In this document: positions 46,241 to 57,499 of the stretch, one piece after another
Layout: each line of letters begins with the position of its first letter
Position numbering within the stretch: position 1 is the stretch's first letter
Assembly: GCF_021130785.1 (NCBI RefSeq)
Contig: NW_025777593.1
Span: 102,839-166,838, forward strand
Source of the DNA: Homalodisca vitripennis
Lineage: Eukaryota; Arthropoda; Insecta; Hemiptera; Cicadellidae
Direction of reading: 5' to 3'
Length of the DNA: 64,000 nt
Translations under genes and position numbers: made by a program
Notes under the pieces: generated by a model
Databases searched by the model: none
The model's input: only the letters and a program-made list of their open reading frames with translations
What the model was told of the DNA's origin: nothing

Positions 46241-47640
46241 CATTGACAAACTAACGCAACAAACAGTTTTATCAACAATAAATAAGTTATTAGCAACTAC
46301 GGTTTACTTTTCACTTCCTGCCAAACCTAACCTCGGACTTTAGTTATTACTACATTGTCCTTGTCTAACTAGTTTTGCTATCAAATCACTTAACGTTAGA
46401 GAACAATTATACGACGCGCAGGATTCTCGAGAGCGGATACAACTGTTAACATGAGAATTTAGAAACCCCATTTCGAATTTATCCAATCAACAAATCTGTT
46501 TTTATTCCCGAATTTGGGAGCGAGCAACTATGAGGCCAGGGGCGAGTTTTAATATTATACAATCAAATATACACAAACCGGGGTTGATATTTTGTGTCTA
46601 AGTGAAGTTACCTTTAATTTAAAAAAAATGAGTTACATACTTTCAGGAATACACAACTATCCCAATTAAATTTTGCACAATGATATTACGCTTACAAAAA
46701 AAATCACATTTATTACTTTTTATTTACGTAAATGTGGAATAGTGACAAATAAAAAAAACTAAATTGAGTTGATTTTAACACGTTACAGCTTTTAAAATAA
46801 AAAAGTTCTATCTATTTTATCGTAAATTAAAAGTTTTTAATTTAAAACATAAATCTCCCAATTGACTTTAAAATATTGCTCTGTTTGTATGAAGACATTA
46901 GTAGCGATTTCAATTTGGTTTTTGGAACTTTTTATGCCCGAAGTGTCTCTTTACGTTTCATCTAGAAGTTTTAGCGTCAACCTCTAAATGAGGGACTTAG
47001 TAATACATGCTGTTTGTTAAGTAATTGTAGTAGCATTGTACATAGTATCTGACATTACGTGATTCTTATCATAATTAACAACTACAAGAGAAGCAAAGTT
47101 CCGATTAATAATTATTAATTAAAATAATAATTTATCTCTTTTTATTCTTAATTAATTAGGACATAGGTACTCTCAGTTACATTTTATAAACATCTTAAGA
47201 AGGAATTCTTTAAAGGCCAAACAATTAACCTAAAGGGTGAACTGTATTTTTAGAAACTGCATTTCCAGATATGATAAAAAATGATCAATTGTATTTACTA
47301 CTAGGGAGGAACTAAAAGGCGACATTTAATTTCATTCGAAATGTCTATGAAGGTTGGCTTCAGTAACTAATTGGTTAAATCGTCAATTACAGAACACATT
47401 TCTTCTTAAAATCCGTAAAATACCGCTATATTGTTATTGAGTGTAAGCCGATTGAATGTAATTAAGTTATGAGTTTTATTCCTAAGCCAACTAGCATTTC
47501 ACGAATTTTAAATTAATCGTATTTTCAATATTGCACTACTATGAAATTCTTGAGTGATATCTCTCAGCTATATATAAGTTAATAATTTTCCTAGTAATCA
47601 TTCCACTTTTTATCAGATATGTATAAGCTGATATTATATC
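46241..47640. other. AT-rich spacer, no gene seen
   Basis: No ORF, array block or terminal repeat recognised. Confidence 0.5.
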
Positions 47641-48310
47641 ATTTGGAAAATATGTAAAAAATGAATGTAAACTTATTCTTTCTGTACACATTTAGTACTG
47701 AGTACTGAAAGGATTCAAACCATAAAATCTCATGTTGAATGTTGTTTACTAAGTATTAACTGTTGTCACTACATTTCACTGTTCCGGTGTTCTGTCACTG
47801 CAAAAAACCCTACTATGTGTAAACTGCTTTGTTAGTGATAGATCGAGAAGAAAGTGTGATTTCTAAGAAAATAATATAAGTAACTCATCTGTAACTTCTG
47901 GTCCTGGTCCTGGCTATAATGTATCCTGGAGGAGTTTCCCGGAAGTTTGATCATAAACTGAGATATAGAAAAATTACTGAACAAAATGATGTATCTTGTT
48001 GTTTCTATGGATATACATAATTTTTTATATATTGCACTGTTGGTAATGATTCTGCTGTTTAATTATTTAATTTTAACGTTAACTTGTGCAGGCATGTTTT
48101 TCTTGGGTCACGTCTCTAATCTGAAATGCAACAAAATTCCCGTTAATGCAATTAATATAGTCGTAAGTTCTATATTTACAAATATATCAATAAATGTATC
48201 TATAACATGTTTGGTTTTAAAGAAAAATGCAACCCACGAGACACGTGTGCCATGACATTTAAATATACAGCCACATATACAAAACGTACATAGGTGTTGT
48301 AACATATCAT
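47640..48310 (-). repeat. Array unit V1 (minus: M-E-3-H)
   Basis: Reading leftwards: M near 48010-47994 (reverse of 'GTTTCTATGGATATA'), E at 47965-47875 ('AACTCATCTGTAACTTCTGG' on +), block 3 near 47840-47800, hairpin at 47678-47711. First reversed unit. Confidence 0.6.
47678..47711 (-). other. H hairpin, copy V1 (type B, enlarged loop)
   Basis: On + the arms are CTTTCTGTAC and GTACTGAAAG. A 7-base direct duplication (GTACTGA) enlarges the loop to 14 bases but leaves the arms intact. Confidence 0.6.
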
Positions 48311-49800
48311 ATTCGAGTACTCTATAATACAGTGTACTTTTTATGAATATTCCTCAAGAACTATTCCTAATCATACTTCATGAATACGTAAATAATAAAT
48401 ATCATATAATCATTTGAAACAAGTTGTTTTACCTTTGGCCCTGTTGAACCTTTTAAGGAAAATATGTATAATCCATTGAAATATAATTACATGTTTTAAA
48501 CTCAAAATGTTAAATAACAATTTACGCTAAATATTGCTTTATTTAAAAAAAAGTTAAAGTTTCATTTATAAATTTAATCGTCAACTATTCATTAAGAGAC
48601 TTTGAAATGTCTGCTGTTTATTACGTTATTTTAAATATTATACCGTCATAAATATGAGTTTTTAAATTACTCTGACTGCTAAATAAATGCAAATATATTT
48701 AAACTGTTGAGGATTAGCTGAAAGTGGTACCAAAAGAGTACTGACTGTTATAGCCGTCCTGATCCCCAAAAGAGTAATAAAATAATCAATATTACGGCTG
48801 TTTAAGGTCTTTATTGGCGTTGTTACTTACTTATTTTGAGTGGAAAAAGTGCAGTGTAATTATTGATCTGAGGTGTTAGCTCCTAGCGATATTATATATA
48901 ATCACAGCTTTGCATCCAAAATGTTCCAGTAATATTAGGCGCTATCCCTTTTTTTTAGATATTATCAGTTATTGTACTGGAAATTTGTTTACGCCATTGG
49001 TGAATATTTATACCTTTAAAACATTTATAGCCAATGCATCACTTAATTATGTAGAGTTTTGTTCATTAAATGTTAAAACGCCTTTTGCCAATAAGGCAGG
49101 GTGTAACACGGAAACAAAGAATTATTCCAACAGTTGATGTTATAAACTAAAGTTAGACACTTGCATTGTTATTATTAAAACGGTTAACTAACTTGGGAAA
49201 TATGATATAACGTAATTGTTATAATGTTAAGAAAAGTTGTTTCCAGGAATGTATTTTAGCCAGATTTTTCTCTCGAAAACGAACATAATCGAAGAAGTAT
49301 AGTTTAGCTACAAATATATAATATAGCCTATTCTCTGTGATATTAGTTAGTAGATTATCATATAAAACAAATGCTTTTTACATTATTGCAACTACTAGAG
49401 TTTAAATTATTAAAAATAGTGTAAATTAAATATTTAAAGGTGAAAATAGAAACTAATATGTTGTTTTCTATAATGTTATCCTTTAAATCGACCATTTCTA
49501 ATCTCTTTTTAAATGTAAAAAACCCTCTGGTTGTAATCTCAGCAACTAAGTGTATATATTAAAAGATATAGACCATAATTATTCTTAAAACTGTACAATA
49601 CCGTTTTTAGAAATAATTGAGTTTAATCAAATTAACACAATACTTTCTGAATTTTAATCTTATATAAACTAACATTCACTAATTTTTAATTATTTTCAAT
49701 AGTTAAAAAACTATAAAATGCTTAAAAATGTCTCACAGACACATTTAAGTTAAATAATTCTCATAGAAATCTTTACCATTTTTATAAAATATGTAAACAT
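48311..49800. other. AT-rich spacer, no gene seen
   Basis: The + ORF at 48910-49137 looks like chance. Faint D-block traces may be present near 49.7 kb. Confidence 0.4.
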
Positions 49801-50800
49801 TTATTTATTTAAACATTTGGATAATGTATGAGAATTGTTGTAAACTGATTCTTTCTGTACACTTAGAGTACTGAAAGGATTTTAAAACCTTTAAATCAAA
49901 TTCCTTCCAGTTTGCTAACTGAATGTTTATAGAAAGGTATTTTTAAATCAAGATAAATCATCACTAAACAAGAAAATAAACTTGTTGTAAAATTCTTTAA
50001 AAATCACAATCCCTTTTAACTGCAAAACGCGTCAAAATTTGATGGGTACTGTTTCACATTTTTATCTGTAATTTATTAACAACATGCAAAACTAGAATGT
50101 AAATTGCTTTGGGTAATAAGAACAGTTAAATAAAAACAACTTAGAACTGCAAATAACTAAAGTAACTCATCTATAAGTACTTGTCTCGATCCTGGTATTC
50201 GCCATGGTGATGATTTTCCACGTCCTGCGTGTTGAACGGCTTTGAGCATTAAATTTAAAAATGAATATAGTCCCTAGCCCTTATCGAGCTTTTGGCAATC
50301 GCACTTGTTCCTGGTTCTGCTTCTACAAGCTAATTTGGTGGGAGTTTCGTCAAATTTTTGTAGACAACACTTTGGAACTTATCGAAAAAAACTTGAAATA
50401 TTTTTCCTTTGTGTTGTTTTCTATGGATATTACGAAAAATATTAATATGTACACATATTATGTATGTTCCACTTGTTTATATTTATTTTGGGTTTTACCT
50501 TTACTCGCTTGTTTACATCACGACTGCTACTGATATTAAACCAACTGTTGTTATCTGATTACCCAAACACATACTCACTATAGAGACCAAGCATGTTTTG
50601 TTAACTGTTCTTACATTATTATTTATGAGATAAATTAACATATTTTAGATCCTATTTCTCGACACACTTTTCGATATATCAATTTATTGCTAATTAGTAT
50701 ATGTTCAACTAAAAGAGCCTTCGTAGATTTGATCATAGTTTTTCGCTCTGAGGTATGTATTTCAAGTAGTCTACATTACGGTGCATGCGTACTTGAAATT
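49800..50800 (-). repeat. Array unit V2 (minus: N-M-E-3-H)
   Basis: N is at 50556-50574 ('TTATCTGATTACCCAAACAC' on +), M near 50418-50438, E at 50255-50158, block 3 at 50120-50090, and the hairpin at 49851-49877. The + ORF 50261-50533 lies across M-N and is not supported. Confidence 0.65.
49851..49877 (-). other. H hairpin, copy V2 (type B, well kept)
   Basis: On + the arms CTTTCTGTAC and GTACTGAAAG flank ACTTAGA. Nine of ten pair. Outer pairs are T-A in place of type A's C-G and T-G, a paired substitution. Confidence 0.7.
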
Positions 50801-51204
50801 GTAAATGTTACTTATGGTTAACAAGGTTCTATATTGATGGGTAATTAAATAAGCAATACGTTATTTGAAAATTATGTTACAGGAATTAGGATTAAATAGT
50901 TTTTTTTATTTTATTTTTAAACATTTTCACTAATCCGCATGTAAATTATTAACACCTGTGTACGACGAAACAACATGTTGGCTATAACTATTTATTATAT
51001 ATCTAAACCAGTCTGCAATGTTAAGTCCATTGGGCCCTCACACTAGTAGTTTTTTTTTCGCACTAACTTATCATTCCATAGTAGACAATGACTACTCTCA
51101 TATACTAACTATTTAATATCTAACATTTATTACACGTGTCATGTTATAGAATTTTTAAAATGTTTTGTATAAAATAATATAACTTATTACAACATATAAC
51201 TTAG

Positions 51205-51610
51205 CAGGGATCACTTCTGGCTGGTTTAATACCTTCCAGTGGTACCCTAACATTGTGAACAGCAAAAATCTGTGTCACACAAACCTGGGACACCTTACGG
51301 ATGTTCAGGAACAGCATATCCGCTAACCGAAATTTCGATATTCTGGGATGCAAGGGTAATTCAATAGATTGTGGTTTTACTGCGGGAGAGGGCTGTTTGA
51401 GTTTGTGGAGTTTATTCCTATGTGTCAGAGGTCCTTGCTTGCCTAAACATAAGAGTGTGCCACCCTATACCTGCTTTGACTGGAGAGGCCAGTTCAGAGC
51501 AGGGCCATCCCTTTTTGAGGGCACATGACTTAATTCATGCCCTAAATTCTTCCTCTTGGACCTCGATAATAGGTGCCCTATCCCTAACATTACGCATCTA
51601 GAATATCCTA
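51205..51610. repeat. Dispersed repeat R, copy 2
   Basis: Matches 5755-6160 in the same orientation, although the array units around the two copies run in opposite directions. That argues R moved independently. The + frame at 51301-51528 is not conserved in the other copy. Confidence 0.6.
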
Positions 51611-53400
51611 TCACTCTGAATGTAGGGGAAAAGTCCTTATAGGACTATAAGGAATTTATAAGATAATTTCCCCCAACAGAATAACAATATTTATATTATA
51701 AACGTTTAAAAATAAAGAGTGTTCTATATGCAGTTTTTGGCGTAAAAATGCCTCATACAATATCAGCCGAGAGCGTAAAGGCATCAATCACATTAACAAT
51801 TTCCTTATTGAGAAAACCGCTTCCAGAAAAAGCTCTTTGATATTCTTATTTTTAGCATATATTCACTCTTAACTTTCAGATATAAGACTCTTTAACTTTA
51901 AAAAAACACTTGTTGGCCTTTTTTCCAATATAAAGTATAGTCACACATTTATTGCAACCTTTTCTACATACTTTTTTTTAAACGCTAAACTTAGATCTAA
52001 TCAATTTAAAAATTTAAATTTTTCTCACTGACATAGATAGCATCCTGTGGGATACGTTAGTTTATTGTGAGAAGATAAGGTAGATCATTTTAAAATTAAT
52101 AAGACATGTTTGATGCATACTTAAATTCGCTGATTGCTAACAAAATCAGAAAGAATGTACAACCCTCGAGGGTTTTATACCACTCAAAAAGGTTTACTTA
52201 TACGTATTTCTGCCCTACTAAGATATTTCTGATGGTCACTCTCAAGTATTGTCACAGCTCATATACCTACCAAATACCGGATACTGGATCTTCTTCCTCA
52301 CAAGATTGAGGCAGATTTTCTTTGCAGTTAAAAAAACGGCGTACATTAGAAAACTTACTTCACTATACTTCCTCGTTTCTTAAAATCCTCTAGAATTTAC
52401 ATTAATCTAAACCCTTAAATAATGTAAACACTCGAAATTTGAGTGCTTCTGGCCCCGGTCAGCTTCCAATTTTAGGGAGTTTCTAGACTCTGAGAGCTCC
52501 TAGCTTTTTCCTCACTCTGGGACTGGCTGATCACGAGTTCCAGGCGTTCATGTGTAGAGGTCCTTAGCCAAATACTACTCTATTAAACGGACTGGTTTTG
52601 AGGAGTACCTTCCCGAACACACGATTTTTTAATGTTAAAAATTGTAAAAACATTCATCTCCAAGTAAATTTAAAGTTACAGACAGAGAGCCGTGCAGGCA
52701 TGTTTTCAAAAGTTAGCAACTGTTGGACTCTCCCGAGCCTCTAGATAATTGAAAACAACATATTTGTATTGTATGTAAAAATGTCATTTACCAATAGGCC
52801 CATACTGAGGCTGGCAGAACGACCGCACTGCATGAAACAGGTCCACGATTTATTAAAGTTTTGCTCTCGCAGGCTTGAGTTCATCTGATCAGCAGATATA
52901 AATTTGGTATACAAAATTCCCAAACGCTCAAAATATATACAACTTGTTTGAACCGCTGCTTATTTTCACATTTATTACATACTTTAGGACGAATTTGAAT
53001 ATAAAATGTGAGGACATTATGATCATTAGAATGGTACCCTACCGGGATATTGAAGTGGGAGTATTTGGTGATGAATGAATGGGAAAGAACAAATATTTGC
53101 TGTTTGAGGGAATATGGTAAGAAAATCTCAGTTTTAGTATAGTTTTATTGAATTGATATTTAATTCAACATTCGCTGCAATGAAAATTTGACTCTTAAAC
53201 TACTATTAACCATTTATAACTCAAAAATCAGCTTCGAAAAATGCTCTATACTTCTGTATACTCTTTTGATCTCTTCTGACAGACATTGACTCCCGATTCC
53301 ACATATAATAATTTAGCGCAAATTTTTATTAGTAGTAACTGGTAACGTTACTAACTGAACATAACTGTTTTTTATTTAAACCCATGTGTAAAAACTAACA
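51611..53400. other. Spacer, no gene supported
   Basis: A less AT-rich patch at 52430-52620 has no ORF or repeat that I recognise. The rest is AT-rich. Confidence 0.4.
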
Positions 53401-53760
53401 CAATGGGAACAGTTGTATGTATCCCGGGTTGTTATCTCGAAACGGATCATCTGTAGAGTTAAGAATAAAATCTTTTATCAATCGTTTTCCGTAGGAGAAG
53501 AACCAGATTCTATGTGTGCATTTCCATCGAGGGAATTTGTCTGAGCGTTACTGAAGCCTTTTACCTCAGTAGGCTGAACAGTTTCTTCTTGGATCTTCTG
53601 GAGGATTTAAAACTGTCTTCCAGACATCTACACAATAAAATGAGTTGTAGACTTTAAGTAGTGCATGGAATTTCAGTTAAGCTTTTTGTGACGCCTGGTG
53701 TGGGCGTAATCCAACCTCCTTGTAAATAAAGTCATTTTGAAATAATACATGTTTAATGAA
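53400..53760. other. Possible retroelement 3' end or terminal exon
   Basis: On +, 'CTCCTTGTAAATAAAGTCATTTTGAAATAATA' type sequence near 53716-53745 resembles a polyadenylation end of non-LTR elements (AATAAA then T-rich). On -, 53597-53478 is an open 39-codon frame (KIQEETVQPTEVKGFSNAQT...PTEND-stop) preceded by CCTCCAG, a possible splice acceptor. Its composition looks more like real protein than the chance ORFs here. The two readings exclude each other; neither is proven. Confidence 0.3.
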
Positions 53761-54639
53761 CTGGAGGGTCTCTGAGCATTTTTAAACTGAGGAATGTTCT
53801 TGTTTTAAATAGTAATATGAGAACATCTCTCTTTCGATAAATACCTGCTCAATCCAATTTACATTTGAACCTAATTCATTCCCCGAAATAGAACAGTACA
53901 GTACTCGAAAACCTTTCATAACCTTTAATTTGCAAGAACAAATTTTTAATTTCAGATTTTCAAATCTAAATAACACCTTTACTCGTCGCATGTACAGGTT
54001 ATTAAATTCAAGTAATTGTACACCTAAAATTGCCTAAAGATTATCGACCTAAAATGCTGACTTAGAGTGCCTAAAGAAAAGAAAGTGTAATTCTCTGGCG
54101 AGTTCTGAAGATTTAATACTGCTGTTATTTAACTCTAATTGTAACCAAGATGTTGACTAAAATCACTTTGGTAATGGTTTCATTCTGCAGAGTGCTCTTT
54201 TATTTTCAGCTAAGGGATTTTTCATTTTCACCACAACGACTCATTCTAGGATGTAGAATGTAGAATTTTGAAAGTGACATTGCAATCTTTTTAAAGTACG
54301 TTATTAATATTACTTTATCACTTTAATTGACTATATCTTATTTCTTATAGTGTAAGAGAGACATCTGGTGTTAAAATCATTAACAAATAGAATCACTTGA
54401 AACATCACAGTCTATAATTTCTCTCAAAAATGGTTATGACAGTTCAAACAAATTAGAAATATATTAAATAAACATAATTCTGTTATTAGTTTTATATATA
54501 AACACCTAGCATAAACTATTTTAAAACTCAAGGTGAATATTTAGCCTACTGGAAATTTCCAGAAAAATGTAAAATATATATAATTAATGAAATATTTCTC
54601 CTTATAAGTTTTAAAATATTTAGCAGATACATATGTATG

Positions 54640-55350
54640 AGCAAAATACAAAGTGTTACTGAGATTTGGTACATGGAATTGCTAAGTTCTGAATTGATTC
54701 TTTTCTGCACGCTTTGGGTACAGTCAGAATTAAAGAGAGCCAAAGAAAATGTTTTATCTATAGTTTACACAAAATATTTAATTGATTAATTAATTTCTAA
54801 GAAAAGCGAAAACCACAAAATTAAAACATATAAAAATGAATAAAATAGAATTTTCTTAATTATCATAAAATTTGAAATTTTCCTGTTTTGTGGTGTAATT
54901 AATACTTGCTAAAACTAGGAAGTAATTTGCTTTGGGTAACAAGAGATACTATGAAGGACAACTTAGATCTCTAAATTATTAAAAAAGTAACTCATCCATG
55001 TAAGGCCTTGTCCTGGTACCGGCCATCGCATCTTATTTTAGCTGATGTTTCTCTTACATGCTACGCGGTGAATGGATACTGAACAAAAATATGTAAAATT
55101 ATCTAAAAAACCAGTCAATAAATTACCTATACCTTGATGTTTCCAGGGATATTAAACAGTTTTTGTACGTACTTTTCACGTGTTTACCTCACTTTTCTCT
55201 TAGCAACATTGCTTCTTTACGCCATCACTAGTACTGACATTAAACCAGATTTTTCTTGTTATGTGATTGTTTATAGCAAACTATAAAGATAAATATGTGT
55301 TTTTAAAATATAACTTAAATTTGATTTCTGTCTTAGTTTATAGTGTACAT
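54640..55350 (-). repeat. Array unit V3 (minus: N-M-E-3-H)
   Basis: Hairpin at 54701-54727, block 3 near 54915-54945 ('TTTGCTTTGGGTAACAAG' on +), E at 54985-55080, M near 55135-55160, N near 55255. The H-to-E part (54690-55020) is nearly the same sequence as 59.67-60.0 and 62.28-62.6 kb, so V3 is the closest relative of the V5-V7 array. Confidence 0.65.
54701..54727 (-). other. H hairpin, copy V3 (type A loop)
   Basis: On + TTTTCTGCAC, loop GCTTTGG, GTACAGTCAG. The loop on the minus strand is CCAAAGC, identical to U9b. Six inner positions pair. Confidence 0.55.
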
Positions 55351-55399
55351 GAATAGTAGATAAAAGTGCATATAAGATTCAATTACTTGAAAAAAAAAT

Positions 55400-56060
55400 A
55401 ATATAAACTATTTTCCCCTGTACGATTAGGGTACAGAATGATAAAAATAGCCTAAAACCAAAGTTTAGCGGCTTCTACACAAAAATAACAAAGGGAATTT
55501 GTTAATTAGTATAAATATAGCACAGAAAAAATGGAATCTAAAATAATTTTAAAATGTAATTATATATATTAAATGATGAACATGTGTACTTTTGTCCACC
55601 ACGTTATCTTCACATATGAACTGTTCCAGTGTTTCTGCTGTGAATAATACTCCCTACAAATATGATATAATCTGCTTTGTGTAACGAGAGATTGTGAGAG
55701 TGGATATTGTGACTTCTAAATGATAAAAATAAATAACTCATCCTTGTAACTCATGCTGGGCACAGCATCCTTTTCCTGGTGATGGTTCTCCTACTTACTG
55801 TGAGTTGAACTACTTTTGATCAAAAAATCTGAACTGTATAACAAAGTTTTTAGAGAAATCTCAAAACTTTTTCTTGTGGTTTCTATAGAAATCTATAATT
55901 TTTAAATACACATTAATGTTAGATATGTTTCATTCTGTTTCATTTATTTTTATTTCTATATTATTATAAATATATTTAGGTCTCGTGTTTTAACAAAATT
56001 TCATCCGACCAACATACAACAACTTTTTACCAACTCTTATTATCTGATTTATTTAAAATA
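55400..56060 (-). repeat. Array unit V4 (minus: N-M-E-3-H)
   Basis: Hairpin at 55414-55440, block 3 near 55665-55690, E at 55735-55820, M near 55878-55895, N near 56035. V3 and V4 are spaced about 700 bp apart, closer than elsewhere. Confidence 0.6.
55414..55440 (-). other. H hairpin, copy V4
   Basis: On + TCCCCTGTAC, loop GATTAGG, GTACAGAATG. Inner six positions pair; outer part decayed. Confidence 0.5.
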
Positions 56061-56319
56061 CGTATATTCCTGTGGAGAAAAACGTGGGATATAAAACATA
56101 CTTCTAAAGATTTGTTGTCCGTATTATGTTAAGGTGTGTGGTATAAGGAATTTACAGTGTTCGATATCTCTTTTTTAACCCTGTTGTTAATTTAGGTATC
56201 AAAACTCCCGGATATTTCACGAATATGGTAATTGACATGACTCAAGTAATTTATAATAAAGAAAAATTATAATATTGTTAATTTCCGTACGAATTTTGCA
56301 ACATACAAAACACCATTTA

Positions 56320-56960
56320 TCGATTTCACGTGTACTCAGGTTATGTGTTTATAACATTGCAAGTTGAATTCTTACGTCTATAACCATCGTAAGTGGAGAG
56401 TTTTATTCCATTTAATTATTTTCAAAATTCTCATGGAACACGTTACAAGTAATAACATTTACAATTAGCATGGCTCTATTTAATTAGGAAATGTGTATTG
56501 TTTTACAACAACTAGTTCTTGTAATTCTTCTTATTGAAGTTTTGTTCAAGTAAACTTATACAAGCGCAATTAAATCCTAGTTTATATTAACGTAAATATT
56601 CAACTAAATTCATTTCCTCAAATTTAAATTTTTAATTGCTACAATCGTAAAAGTTTTGGCCCACAAGTGTAAAAAAACATAATTTAGATAAAGGTAAAGC
56701 AATCCTTAAGATATTGCGGACATCAGCTCAAGACCGTAATAAAATCTTAACCCTGCGAGCAACAGCTCATCTGTCCCAATGGTAATTGGATATATACCGT
56801 ATATCGTTAACGGTCTAAGTAACTTTTTTAATTGTTATATACCATTAAATTTTTATAGTTTTAAATACTTATTTGTTTAAGGGCGGTGTAAGTTTTAAAA
56901 TTTAATGGTATTAACAGTGATTTTGTAAACCAAAGTATAGTTATTTATATCCAACGTCTA
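56320..56960 (-). repeat. Inverted copy of 37.7-38.2 kb
   Basis: The reverse complement shares an ordered series of strings with 37680-38240 (see that entry). It contains 'CTGCGAGCAACAGCTCATC' on +. Non-coding. Confidence 0.65.
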
Positions 56961-57339
56961 AAAGCCAACCTTCACCTTTCATAGTGTGTGGAAGTTGAAA
57001 TAGATTATTTTAAAACTAGACCTTAATAATGGCAACTAACGAATCACATTATTGTGTTTACTCTAAAACCTAAAAAGAGTCAGTGTATACATTTTATAAA
57101 ATACACTCGTTTAGTTTGCAAACTTTTTAATTAATTGAATATATAAGGTGAAACCAAGCCGAAGGTACTAACAACGAATGTGTAAATAAGTCAATACAAT
57201 ATACCAATAACTTTGAACAATTCACCACAGATAAAATTATAATTTATTTTCACTCTAATAAATAAAAATTAGGGTTATTAAAATCGGCATATCATAGTTC
57301 GTGAGACAGTTGTGTTGAACATGTTTATATCTCCATTCA

Positions 57340-57368
57340 CCCCCCCCGTTTTTTTTTTATTTTTTTTG
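57340..57368. repeat. Homopolymer cluster C8-G-T10-A-T8
   Basis: Directly precedes the V5-V7 tandem array, where sequence quality appears to drop. It could be a retroelement tail or a join made during assembly. Confidence 0.6.
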
Positions 57369-57499
57369 TCGAATTTTATCATGGTTTTGCCATTTAAGAA
57401 CAAAAAATGATTATCCTAACGCTCAGCCCCAAATTCCTTTCGAATTGCTGCACATTGAACTAAATATCAAACACAGTAACGCAGCTATTGTTGGAACAG

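Noticed and set aside
50261..50533. 90-codon + ORF
   Set aside because: Antisense of blocks E-N of unit V2; not conserved in other units.
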